Below, piece after piece: positions 24,132-31,635 of a DNA stretch of 36,665 nucleotides; within the stretch, counting starts at the first letter, position 1; each line of letters begins with the position of its first letter. The stretch comes from Phycisphaerales bacterium (lineage in GTDB: Bacteria > Planctomycetota > Phycisphaerae > Phycisphaerales > SM1A02): contig RECV01000169.1 of assembly GCA_007693845.1 (NCBI GenBank), positions 1-36,665 of the forward strand, written 5' to 3'. Made by a program: the position numbers and the translations under genes. The notes under the pieces are model-generated. The model did not search any database. It saw nothing but the letters and a program-made list of their open reading frames with translations, and was not told the DNA's origin.

Positions 24132-24767
24132 TTACGGCGGCGACTTCGATTTCGCGCCGTAGGCGACATCGCGCGGCATGGCGGAACCGACCAGTCGAAT
24201 CTGGTACGGCTCGCCGCGTTCGATCTCGACGGACTGGTTGTCATGCGGCACGATCGTCAGATCAACGGTCGCGCGTCGCAGGGTTTGCCCGAGCTCAAAC
24301 TCCAGCGTGAACGGCGCGTAGGTCTCGCCGGTGACGGGATCAACGTTCGGGATCACGCCGTCGAGCAACTGGTACGTTTGGAGAATATTGCCCGTTTCCG
24401 GATCAAAGGTGGAAAGCAGCAGCGATTCATTGGTTTCATCCCATTCGATGGTGATGCCTTGTCCGGTGGCGGTGATGACCTCGATGAGGTTGCTGTGAAC
24501 CAGCGTGGTGTTAGGGTCCGCCGGCTTGGGGCCGAAGTCCACCCCGGTGCGCACCAGCGTGAGAATGCGATCCATCGTGATGCGGCTGATGTTGTGGGTC
24601 GAGGCGGAGAGCGTGGTCTTCTGGTACGCGGTGTAGGACGCGTCCAGCGCCACCATCGTCGCGGCGAGCAGGAGACCGGTGATGCTTAGCGCGATGAGCA
24701 GTTCGATCAGGTTGAAGCCGCGACGAACCTGTCGGCGGACGCGCGTGAACGAGAGGGACTGTGTCAC
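24132..24767 (-). CDS. type IV pilin-like minor pseudopilin (PilW-like)
   Basis: A 211-residue pseudopilin with a class III signal: basic leader (RVRRQVRRG), cleavage after Gly, then FNLIELLIALSITGLLLAAT with Glu at mature position 5, as needed for prepilin peptidase processing and assembly. The following DASYTAYQKTTLSASTHNISRITMDRILTLVRTG is typical of PilW/PilJ-type minor pilins, and the remainder is a beta-rich domain. It starts with GTG overlapping the stop of the PilX-like gene (GTGA) with GGGGGTGA just upstream, so translation is coupled. It is the last gene of the pilus operon. By analogy it would be part of the tip complex that primes pilus assembly. Confidence 0.88.
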   Translation of the reverse strand: MTQSLSFTRVRRQVRRGFNLIELLIALSITGLLLAATMVALDASYTAYQKTTLSASTHNISRITMDRILTLVRTGVDFGPKPADPNTTLVHSNLIEVITATGQGITIEWDETNESLLLSTFDPETGNILQTYQLLDGVIPNVDPVTGETYAPFTLEFELGQTLRRATVDLTIVPHDNQSVEIERGEPYQIRLVGSAMPRDVAYGAKSKSPP

Positions 24768-27148
24768 ATTTCACCCCCTTCGGTGTAGGTTTGATGCAGG
24801 GCATCAACCTGAATGGGCCAGGGAATGCCGTCGGGCAGTTTGGCATCCGGGTCGTAGCGCAGGCGAATCTCGCCGAACCCGTCAAAGTCGTCATCGTCGA
24901 AGGCGAGCCCTTCGTAATCGCCGAACTCCGGCCCGAAGTAGCCGATCGTCGTACTGAACGAGGCCAGGCAGGACCAGCAATCACTCGGGTTGAACATGAG
25001 CGGTTGCTTGCCGTTCTCGGGCCGGAACGTCATCAGCAACGTGCCGTGCACATCGGCGCTGCCGCGAATGTCGAGAATCCCTGCCACGATCGTGCCGCGG
25101 AGTTTGATGATCGGCGTATCTTCCGGGCTGGCGAACGGGTCACTGGTGAACGAGCCGACGTCCATCGACCAGCCGGGCATCAGAATCGAACTCTTGGCCA
25201 TCTCCTCGACATCGTTCGGATTGAACGAGTTGAGAATGGACTGCAGGTTACTGGCATCCGGCTGTAGCGCCAGATCATCATCATCGGGATCAAGATAGAA
25301 CCGCGTCTCGCCGGTCATCTGAACCTTGTTCCGCCAGTGGGTGTAATGCAGTGGTCGGTCGCCGGAGATCGACCCCAGAAAAGTGCAGTCGTGGAAGCGA
25401 ATGTTGTTGGAGTGCGTTTTCGTGTCGGTCACGATGACGCCTTCATACTCGGCGTGAAGGTCCGGGAAGCGGGGGACGTAGATGTTCGGATTGGTCGGAT
25501 GCGGCTCGAGTGATCCAGCCACGTTCCAGTTCGCGTGTCCGTTCTCAGTCGCGGTTTCAATGTACGTCACACCGATGAAGGTGCAGTTCTTGAACAGCGC
25601 GTTCGTGCCCTTCGGAATGAGGACATCGGTGAACGTCATGTTCTCGTACACGGGCCGCTCAAAGTAGTCATAGGGTGCGGGCGAGCCGTAGGGGACGCCT
25701 TCCCAGATTGTCTCTGACGAAGGCACCGTGCCGCCCTGGGCCTGGACCTGCCCTTCGAAGTCCAGTCCGCCCATCGCCTTGTTGCGGAACCACGAGTGGC
25801 TGTCGTTGAACATGTCCGTGGTGATTTCGCGCAGTTCGTCCGGCCCAACGCCGAATCGCACCGGCACCTGGTCCGGCCCAGGACGGATCGGCCCCTGGAC
25901 GACTTCCTGGTAGCTGAAACCGTTGTGCGCGGATTCCCACTCGTCACGCGTGATGGCGAACATGAGATGTCCGCGCACCTTGGCGTAACGGTCCAGTACG
26001 TTCAACTTGCCGTCTTTGTATCCCAGAAGCGTGTCACGGTAGGTGATCTCACCATCACCGTCACGGTCGGGAATCGCCAGATCAATCAGGCGCCCCAATT
26101 GCGGATCGTCGGAGAAGTTCGCACTGCCGCCGGCAAGGTCGGCGTCGTAAACGACTTCCGGACCGTTGCCGTAGTGAGCCAGGAACAGATCAAACTCATC
26201 CACGTACCCGTCACCGGTCATGTCCGAGACGCCGAGACTTGCCACGCCTGCTCCCTCCACCGGATGGTGGGGGCGCAGTCGGCCGTCGCCATCGACATCG
26301 TACTGCGTGACCGCTTCGAAAAACTGATCGAGCTGATTGTCCAGCGAAGGATTGAGGTGGTAGAAATCACTGTGCATGCGCAGCGGATGACTGTTTGGTG
26401 AACCCAGTTCACCCGGCTTCGTGCCGTACAGCGAACCGATCGGTCCTTCGACGAGCACGTTCTTGCCGATCATGATGCGGTTCGGGCTGATGACGGCATA
26501 CTCGATGCGCTTCACGATGGAGAAGTCCATCTGCAGGGTTCGGCGAATGTCACCGTCGACTCCCTGACTGGTCACCCGCACGTTGCCATCGGTCAGAATC
26601 TCATACTTGAGTCGGAAGTGCGGCGCGCCGGGAAGCGGCACGCTGTTTTCATCGGCGTCGAGCGCGATCGGGCGCGTCCGCAACGTTCCGAACTCGTTGA
26701 TGGAAGGCAGCAGTTGATCCCCCGGGTCGGCGATGATCGTGTGTTCATCCTGCAGGTGCTTGTCCTCAAGCGCGTTCACGATGCCGTAGCCCGATCCACC
26801 GGGACTCTCCACCGATCCGTGCTGCGGCAGATAGGGACCGCCGTTCCACAATCGCTCGGCGAAATCTTCGTCGATCACGCCCCGATCAACGACGAATTGC
26901 TCCGCCGCGCGTTCCAGTCGCAGCGCGCCGAAGACCAGGCCGGTCTCCGCCGCGCTCATCGCGCGAGAGACCTGCATCCCGGCCTGGGCCGAACGCATGT
27001 TGCCCTGCGCAACCACCGCCATGGCGGCGGCGAGTGAACCGAAGATCACCAGGAACATCATGGCCAGAACGGACGAGACGCCCCGGCGTCGATGAACGGC
27101 GACTCCCGAAGGGGCCCGCCCAAAAAGTCGTCCTAATGGGAATTGCAT
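24764..27148 (-). CDS. giant PilX-like pseudopilin with EF-hand loops
   Basis: A 794-residue protein. Residues 22-47 are a PilX-type N-terminus: basic RRRG, then VSSVLAMMFLVIFGSLAAAM, followed by SRAMSAAETGLVFGALRLERA, the usual PilX helix. PilX proteins normally have fewer than 250 residues, so more than 500 are extra. Three Ca-binding-type loops follow: DVDGDGRLRPHH near 283, DMTGDGYVDEFD near 308-319 and DRDGDGEITYRD near 360-371. Beyond about 500 are repeats such as ALFKNCTFIGVTYIE and NNIRFHDCTFLGSI, like right-handed beta-helix coils. The ATG at 27148 is chosen for AGGAG 7 nt upstream; an ATG at 27163 has its Shine-Dalgarno too close, and longer forms overlap pilV. It is likely displayed at the pilus tip or cell surface. 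No named family was recognised for the large part. Confidence 0.82.
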   Translation of the reverse strand: MQFPLGRLFGRAPSGVAVHRRRGVSSVLAMMFLVIFGSLAAAMAVVAQGNMRSAQAGMQVSRAMSAAETGLVFGALRLERAAEQFVVDRGVIDEDFAERLWNGGPYLPQHGSVESPGGSGYGIVNALEDKHLQDEHTIIADPGDQLLPSINEFGTLRTRPIALDADENSVPLPGAPHFRLKYEILTDGNVRVTSQGVDGDIRRTLQMDFSIVKRIEYAVISPNRIMIGKNVLVEGPIGSLYGTKPGELGSPNSHPLRMHSDFYHLNPSLDNQLDQFFEAVTQYDVDGDGRLRPHHPVEGAGVASLGVSDMTGDGYVDEFDLFLAHYGNGPEVVYDADLAGGSANFSDDPQLGRLIDLAIPDRDGDGEITYRDTLLGYKDGKLNVLDRYAKVRGHLMFAITRDEWESAHNGFSYQEVVQGPIRPGPDQVPVRFGVGPDELREITTDMFNDSHSWFRNKAMGGLDFEGQVQAQGGTVPSSETIWEGVPYGSPAPYDYFERPVYENMTFTDVLIPKGTNALFKNCTFIGVTYIETATENGHANWNVAGSLEPHPTNPNIYVPRFPDLHAEYEGVIVTDTKTHSNNIRFHDCTFLGSISGDRPLHYTHWRNKVQMTGETRFYLDPDDDDLALQPDASNLQSILNSFNPNDVEEMAKSSILMPGWSMDVGSFTSDPFASPEDTPIIKLRGTIVAGILDIRGSADVHGTLLMTFRPENGKQPLMFNPSDCWSCLASFSTTIGYFGPEFGDYEGLAFDDDDFDGFGEIRLRYDPDAKLPDGIPWPIQVDALHQTYTEGGEM

Positions 27149-27153
27149 GGTTT

Positions 27154-27161
27154 CGCTCCTC
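27154..27161 (-). promoter_or_regulatory. Shine-Dalgarno that sets the PilX-like start
   Basis: ATGAGGAG on the minus strand, with AGGAG ending 7 nt before ATG 27148, favours this start over ATG 27163. Confidence 0.6.
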
Positions 27162-27194
27162 ATGGCCTCCCGAACACGTGATGGACCCTGCACT

Positions 27195-27806
27195 TCAATT
27201 GGCCGAAATCCATGACACGCGTGTGATTTCATGTGGTTCCGGATCCGTCGATCCCTGATACGTGACGATCACCGTCACGCGCATCAGGTAATCTTCGGGA
27301 TAATCTTCCGGATCCTCGGGGACGGGATAGTACTCGTTGATGTTGGACGAATTGACCATGTCCACGAGCACGGTTTGCGCCCAGCCGTTCATGTTGGGGA
27401 TGACCTCGCGCCGCGAGTTGATCGGGCCGTTGCCGAGCTCGGCGGAGAAGATCAAGCCGTCGAAGTCATCGAGATCGTTGAAGTCATCCAGGGTGGTCTC
27501 ATTCGGCTCGGCGCCCCAGTACGCGTTGCCCGTCACGGGATCGTGCCGGGGCATGTTCAGCGTCAATTCACGAATCTCGTTCCCCAGCCGCGTGGCCGTC
27601 GCGGATTGCACGGAGTACATGTTCTGCTGATGGAACGCTTCCTGCGCGACCATGATGGCGAGCACGCCGACGCCGACAATAATCGTCGCAAGCGCGGTTT
27701 CGATCAGGGTCATTCCGCGACGCCGTGTTGATCGCCGAAGTCGGCGACCGCCCCGGTGTGGCCGGTCGTGATGTGATCGTGCGATGGGCATTCGAGTCGA
27801 GCGCAT
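27195..27806 (-). CDS. type IV pilin-like minor pseudopilin (PilV-like)
   Basis: A 203-residue pseudopilin. After a long Arg/His-rich leader, the prepilin signal reads RRRG then MTLIETALATIIVGVGVLAIM, with Glu at mature position 5. The next part (QEAFHQQNMYSVQSATATRLGNEIRELTLNMP) is the amphipathic helix end seen in PilV/GspI-type pilins, and the rest is a short globular domain with acidic loops. The ATG at 27806 has GAGG 9 nt upstream; a TTG at 27821 and an ATG at 27791 are alternatives. It follows pilC by 35 nt and precedes the PilX-like gene by 46 nt, all in one operon. Confidence 0.87.
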   Translation of the reverse strand: MRSTRMPIARSHHDRPHRGGRRLRRSTRRRGMTLIETALATIIVGVGVLAIMVAQEAFHQQNMYSVQSATATRLGNEIRELTLNMPRHDPVTGNAYWGAEPNETTLDDFNDLDDFDGLIFSAELGNGPINSRREVIPNMNGWAQTVLVDMVNSSNINEYYPVPEDPEDYPEDYLMRVTVIVTYQGSTDPEPHEITRVSWISAN

Positions 27807-27841
27807 GGTACGTGACCTCAATGTGCCTCCGACTCCTTCCG

Positions 27842-29071
27842 TTACCCGACGATCGAACTCATCTTGAAGATCGGCAGGATGATGGACATGGCAATGAAGC
27901 CGACGACCGCACCCATGACGACGATCATGATCGGCTCGATCATGCTGGTGACCGCCTTGATGGCGTCACGAAGAACCTTGGCGTAATACTCGGAAATCTC
28001 TTCCAGCACTTCTCCCAATCGACCGGATTCCTCACCCGCCGCAATCATTTGCACCACACTCTTGGGTAAGAGGTTCGTTCTGGTCAGTTGGTACTGAATT
28101 TTCCGGCCCTGCTTGACGGAGGAGTACACGTTCCGCCACATCTTCTTGTAAATCACGTTGCCCGAAATGTCGCCCGTGATGGCCAGCGAGTCCAGCATCG
28201 GCACACCGGCGTTCAGCAGTTCACCCATCGTTTGCAGCGATCGGCTGACGTACAACGCGCGGAACATGCGTCGGAAGATCGGCGCGGTCAGTTTGGTCTT
28301 GTCCCACCAGAAACGACCGATTTCCGTCATCTTGATGAAGGAGACGAAACCCACAACGGCGACCGCCATGCCGAGCAGTATGCCCAGCCAGTACACTTCA
28401 ACCCACGCGGACAAGTCCAGCAGAAACGCGGTGGACCACGGCAGCGCCTCTTCCTTGCCTGCAAAGACCCCGGCAAAGCGCGGCAACACGAACTTCAGCA
28501 GGAAGATCGTGACCGCAATCGCCATCGTGCCGATAATCCCCGGATAGATGCTCGCGCCCACGACCATCTTGCGCGTTTCGAGCTGCTGGGCAATGAACCC
28601 AGCGATTCGGTCCAGCATCTTTGCGAACGAACCGGACATTTCCGAGGCGCGAACCATGTTCACGTAGAGCGGACCGAAAAGCTTCGGGTACTTCGTGATC
28701 GCCTCGGAAAACTGCTTGCCGGATTCAATGTCCGATTTGATCGCCAGCAGCACCTTTCGAAACTTGGGATTGACCACCTGATCGGAGATTCCCTCCAGCG
28801 CGGCGCGAAGACTGATGCCCGCGCGGATCATCACCGCGAGCTGCGTCGTGAAGTCGAGAATGTCGTGCTGAGACGGGCCGGATGAATAGTTCAGGGCCGC
28901 GAGCGTCTTGTTGATCTTCTGCTGCGTGCTCGGAATCGGGATGAGCTGCAGAACGTGATGCCCCTGATTGCGCAGCATCGACGCGGCGGCCGTGGCGTTG
29001 TCGGCCGCGAGAATGCCCGACTGGACCTGGCCGGACGAGGTGCTTCGTGCTTGGAATCGGTACTGGGGCAT
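27842..29071 (-). CDS. pilC: type IV pilus inner-membrane platform protein PilC/GspF
   Basis: The membrane platform on which the ATPases act during pilus assembly and retraction. The 409 residues contain the duplicated T2SSF domain: first copy around FTTQLAVMIRAGISLRAALEGI (about 74-195) and second copy around SLQTMGELLNAGVPMLDSLAI to the end. Three hydrophobic helices are seen (IGTMAIAVTIFLLKFVLPRF, LGILLGMAVAVVGFVSFI, and the C-terminal IEPIMIVVMGAVVGFIAMSI). FGPLYVNMVRASEMSGS and AAGEESGRLGEVLE are the diagnostic motifs. The N-terminal lead-in MPQYRFQARSTSSGQVQSG is standard. The ATG at 29071 has no evident Shine-Dalgarno. It lies 87 nt after pilT. A platform of a type II secretion system cannot be excluded, but PilT favours pili. 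Confidence 0.95.
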   Translation of the reverse strand: MPQYRFQARSTSSGQVQSGILAADNATAAASMLRNQGHHVLQLIPIPSTQQKINKTLAALNYSSGPSQHDILDFTTQLAVMIRAGISLRAALEGISDQVVNPKFRKVLLAIKSDIESGKQFSEAITKYPKLFGPLYVNMVRASEMSGSFAKMLDRIAGFIAQQLETRKMVVGASIYPGIIGTMAIAVTIFLLKFVLPRFAGVFAGKEEALPWSTAFLLDLSAWVEVYWLGILLGMAVAVVGFVSFIKMTEIGRFWWDKTKLTAPIFRRMFRALYVSRSLQTMGELLNAGVPMLDSLAITGDISGNVIYKKMWRNVYSSVKQGRKIQYQLTRTNLLPKSVVQMIAAGEESGRLGEVLEEISEYYAKVLRDAIKAVTSMIEPIMIVVMGAVVGFIAMSIILPIFKMSSIVG

Positions 29072-29158
29072 GGGATGAATGTTCAGCGGTTCAGGGTCAT
29101 GGCTTCAGCAGGTGCACTCACATCACTTCGATTCACGCGGCTTGGCATTCCGGATGAA

Positions 29159-30214
29159 CTACGCCGCGAGCTGGCGTTCGAGTTTCTCCGGATACGCCGC
29201 CTGCGCAATCGCATCTTCCTTACTGATGTAGCCGTTGAAGAACAGCTCCGCGATCGAGTTGTCCAGCGAGGTCATGCCGAGCTGGCGGTTCGTGTCGATC
29301 ACGTTGGGAATTTCAAACGTTCGCGCTTCGCGGATGATGTTGCGCACCGCGGGCGTGCAGAGCATGACCTCGACCGCGGGCACCATGCCCGGCTTATCGA
29401 TCCGCCGGAACAGCGTTTGCGAGATCACCGCCTGAAGCGTGTTGCCGAGCATCGCGCGAATCTGATTCTGCTGATTCGCGGGATACATGTCGATGATCCG
29501 TTCCACCGTCTGCGAGGCGTTGACCGTGTGCAGCGTCGAGAGCACCAGGTGACCCGTTTCCGCCGCACTCATCGCCAGCGCGGTCGTTTCCAGGTCACGC
29601 ATTTCACCGACGAGCACGATGTCCGGGTCCTGACGCAGCGCGTGCTTGAGGCCCGAGGAAAAGGTCGGCATGTCCTGACCCAACTCCCGCTGCTCGATCA
29701 GGCACTTGTTCGATACAAACGAATATTCGACCGGATCCTCAAGAGTGATAATGTGCTTGCGGTAGCGCTCGTTCATCGCTTGGATCATGGCGGCGAGCGT
29801 GGTGGATTTACCCGAACCGGTATCACCCGTCACGAGCACCAGTCCGCGCGGCAGATAAGTGAGGCGGCTGATCACGTCCGGCAGGGTCAGCGCTTCCATC
29901 GGCGGGACCTTGCTTTTGATGGTACGCATCGCCAGTGCCGGCATGCCGCGCTGCACGTGGGCATTCACACGGTAGCGGCACAGATCCTTGACTTCGTAGG
30001 AGAAGTCCAGGTCCTTTGTCTCGGTGTACCGGGCACGCTGCTCCTCGTTGATCATCTCCTTCAGCGCCGCGTTGACGCTGTCGTGCGTCAGGACCGGAAA
30101 ATCCATCGGCGTCATCACGGTGTTCACGCGCATCATCGGCGCGTGGCCGCTCACCAGATGGATATCGGAAGCATTGTGTTCGTGGGCGGTGCGAAGAATC
30201 TCGGACAGTTGCAT
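29159..30214 (-). CDS. pilT: type IV pilus retraction ATPase PilT
   Basis: A hexameric ATPase that depolymerises type IV pili and drives twitching or DNA uptake. With the ATG at 30214 the protein has 351 residues, the family norm, and begins MQLSEILRTAHEHNASDIHL as PilT proteins do. Motifs in order are Walker A GDTGSGKST at about 130-138, the Asp box ITLEDPVEYSF, Walker B DPDIVLVGEMRD near 197, the His box GHLVLSTLHT near 221, and AVRNIIREARTFEIPN near the end, matching the C-terminal AIRNLIRE motif of PilT. The frame is open upstream to a TTG at 30463, but those 83 codons do not look like PilT. GGGA lies 7 nt before the ATG. It is the first gene of the pilus operon. No PilB extension ATPase is in the window. 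Confidence 0.95.
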   Translation of the reverse strand: MQLSEILRTAHEHNASDIHLVSGHAPMMRVNTVMTPMDFPVLTHDSVNAALKEMINEEQRARYTETKDLDFSYEVKDLCRYRVNAHVQRGMPALAMRTIKSKVPPMEALTLPDVISRLTYLPRGLVLVTGDTGSGKSTTLAAMIQAMNERYRKHIITLEDPVEYSFVSNKCLIEQRELGQDMPTFSSGLKHALRQDPDIVLVGEMRDLETTALAMSAAETGHLVLSTLHTVNASQTVERIIDMYPANQQNQIRAMLGNTLQAVISQTLFRRIDKPGMVPAVEVMLCTPAVRNIIREARTFEIPNVIDTNRQLGMTSLDNSIAELFFNGYISKEDAIAQAAYPEKLERQLAA

Positions 30215-30478
30215 GGACAATTCCCGTTTCTCAAACGCGGCCGGGACGAACGCCTCGGACGCATCATCGCGGTTCAGCAGGATTGGACTCTCACCAGCGA
30301 TCGAACAACGATCGTTCGGTGTATCGACACGCCGGCGCGACAGGATCACCCCGGAAGCCGCAATGCGCGCGTTCAGAATACGAACCGGCGCGAACCCCTG
30401 CCGGTTATGTGCTTTGCATCGTTTGGTTGACCCGGGTACGCCCCGCCGTCCGCTCGCCGCCAATGGCAGTGCGGCCGT

Positions 30479-30853
30479 TCACCTGTCCAGTGCAGGACGA
30501 TAGGTCGCGCGGCAGCCCGGCGCTTCGGTCACGCTTGCGCTCAACAGTTGCACGCCGTCCGGTAACGTTCGCCGGATCCGCTCGCCGATTTCCCGCGCAA
30601 TGAGTTCCGCCGTGGGGTTGATCTCATCAAACGGCTCGGACTCGTTCAGGTTTGCGTTCTGCCAGGGCGCGAGAATCGTGTCGAGCGTGCGTTCGATCTC
30701 GTGGAAGTCGCAGAGCAGACCGTCCGCGTCGAGCGTGTCCCCGGCCACGATGACCGTTACACGCCAGTTATGCCCGTGGACCGGTTCCCTCTCGCCACGC
30801 ATCACAATCGCATGGGCTGCACAGAATTCACGTTCGATGGAGAGTTCGTACAT
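30479..30853 (-). CDS. 6-pyruvoyltetrahydropterin synthase / QueD family protein
   Basis: A 124-residue member of the T-fold family that includes QueD (queuosine route) and PTPS (pterin and folate routes). Zinc ligands are present: His14 in CAAHAI, and His26 and His28 in HGHNW. LCDFHEIERTLDTIL matches the family DFxxLK region and NPTAELIAREIGERI the NPTxE motif. The catalytic Cys expected 4 residues before HGH is Arg, with Glu on either side (EREPV), and the usual DHxxLN His pair is replaced by QNANLN. The Glu near the C-terminus (TEAPGCRATY) is kept. It may therefore be a PTPS variant with an altered reaction, so no gene symbol is given. Pilus genes follow it after 264 nt; no other queuosine genes are nearby. 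Confidence 0.85.
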   Translation of the reverse strand: MYELSIEREFCAAHAIVMRGEREPVHGHNWRVTVIVAGDTLDADGLLCDFHEIERTLDTILAPWQNANLNESEPFDEINPTAELIAREIGERIRRTLPDGVQLLSASVTEAPGCRATYRPALDR

Positions 30854-30920
30854 GCGTGGTGAGCGTAGCAGATTGACAAGAGCAGGGGAAAGGAAGGTGG
30901 CCAGCCGGCCCGTGCGAAAC

Positions 30921-31544
30921 TTACCCGGCCGAGGCCGAACTCAGCGGCACGTTGGTTCGAAACACGAACGGCGCCAGCCAGGTGAACGTGATGGCGAGCA
31001 GCGCTACGCCGAACAAGAGACTCCCGGCCAAGGCCCGATCAATGGTGAACAGGTAAAGGGCCCACGCGAAGACAAGCCACGCCGAAACGGAAAGCGCAGC
31101 GACCGTTCGGACGTACCGCCGCCACGATCGAGTGGTGAAAAGCAAAGTGGAGTCGCGCATTTTCGCATCTGCAAAGAACTTCTGGAGCCGCGGCCGGGCG
31201 CGGCGGGTGGTCACCTTCAAGCCGCATTCTGAACACACCAACGCGCCTTCGCGACCGGCCAGTGAGTAGCCGCAGTAGGCGCATGCCCCACATTCCTGCG
31301 AGAGAAGGCGATTCCAGAAGATGCGGCGAAGTTGACGGCGGTGCATCGAGAACATCGGTCCGAGAAGGAACCAGGCCAGGCACAGCGCAAAGTAACAGCC
31401 AAGAAACAGTCCCGGGAAGCCAAACTGATAGAAGGCGTGCACGTAGAAGGCGTACACAGCGAGCACGCCCGCGAGGACAATGACGATCAGCCACTGCCAC
31501 CAGTACGTTCGCAACACGGCCCGGGATTCCAGCGGTTGATGCAT
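30921..31544 (-). CDS. membrane protein with central zinc ribbon
   Basis: A 207-residue protein of unknown function. Two membrane helices at the N-terminus (WWQWLIVIVLAGVLAVYAFY and GLFLGCYFALCLAWFLLG), then a zinc ribbon CGACAYCGYSLAGREGALVCSECG at about 84-108 split by its Leu-Gly turn, and two more helices (TVAALSVSAWLVFAWALYLF and LLFGVALLAITFTWLAPFVF). The CxxCGYxLxG...CxECG module recurs in many planctomycete membrane proteins and also, in variant form, in the protein at 6498-7163. The ATG at 31544 is chosen; the frame stays open to 31796, but that would overlap the divergent hexomutase. An ATG at 31571 is possible. It lies 67 nt upstream of the PTPS-family gene on the same strand. Confidence 0.8.
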   Translation of the reverse strand: MHQPLESRAVLRTYWWQWLIVIVLAGVLAVYAFYVHAFYQFGFPGLFLGCYFALCLAWFLLGPMFSMHRRQLRRIFWNRLLSQECGACAYCGYSLAGREGALVCSECGLKVTTRRARPRLQKFFADAKMRDSTLLFTTRSWRRYVRTVAALSVSAWLVFAWALYLFTIDRALAGSLLFGVALLAITFTWLAPFVFRTNVPLSSASAG

Positions 31545-31590
31545 GGCGGTGCCCCTCTTCCGGAACGGCATCCTCGTGCCGAATCTCCAA

Positions 31591-31618
31591 AGTCTAGCGG
31601 CCACTTGGGGAACGACAA
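31591..31618 (-). promoter_or_regulatory. candidate promoter of the zinc-ribbon gene
   Basis: On the minus strand TTGTCG (31618-31613), 16 bp, TAGACT (31596-31591), 46 nt before ATG 31544. It abuts the -10-like element of the divergent gene. Confidence 0.45.
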
Positions 31619-31622
31619 CTGC

Positions 31623-31628
31623 TATCCT
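31623..31628 (+). promoter_or_regulatory. -10-like hexamer before the hexomutase start
   Basis: TATCCT, 7 nt before ATG 31636, identical to the bamA -10. No good -35 at 16-18 bp. Consistent with a leaderless message. Confidence 0.4.
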
Positions 31629-31635
31629 GCCAACC

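Noticed and set aside
28955-30430. Plus-strand open frame of 491 codons opposite pilC and pilT
   Set aside because: Antisense shadow of two clear genes; Arg/His-rich low-information sequence.
30215-30463. N-terminal extension of PilT from a TTG
   Set aside because: PilT proteins begin close to MQLSEIL; the extension has no PilT character. The 264-nt gap to the PTPS gene shows no RNA gene.
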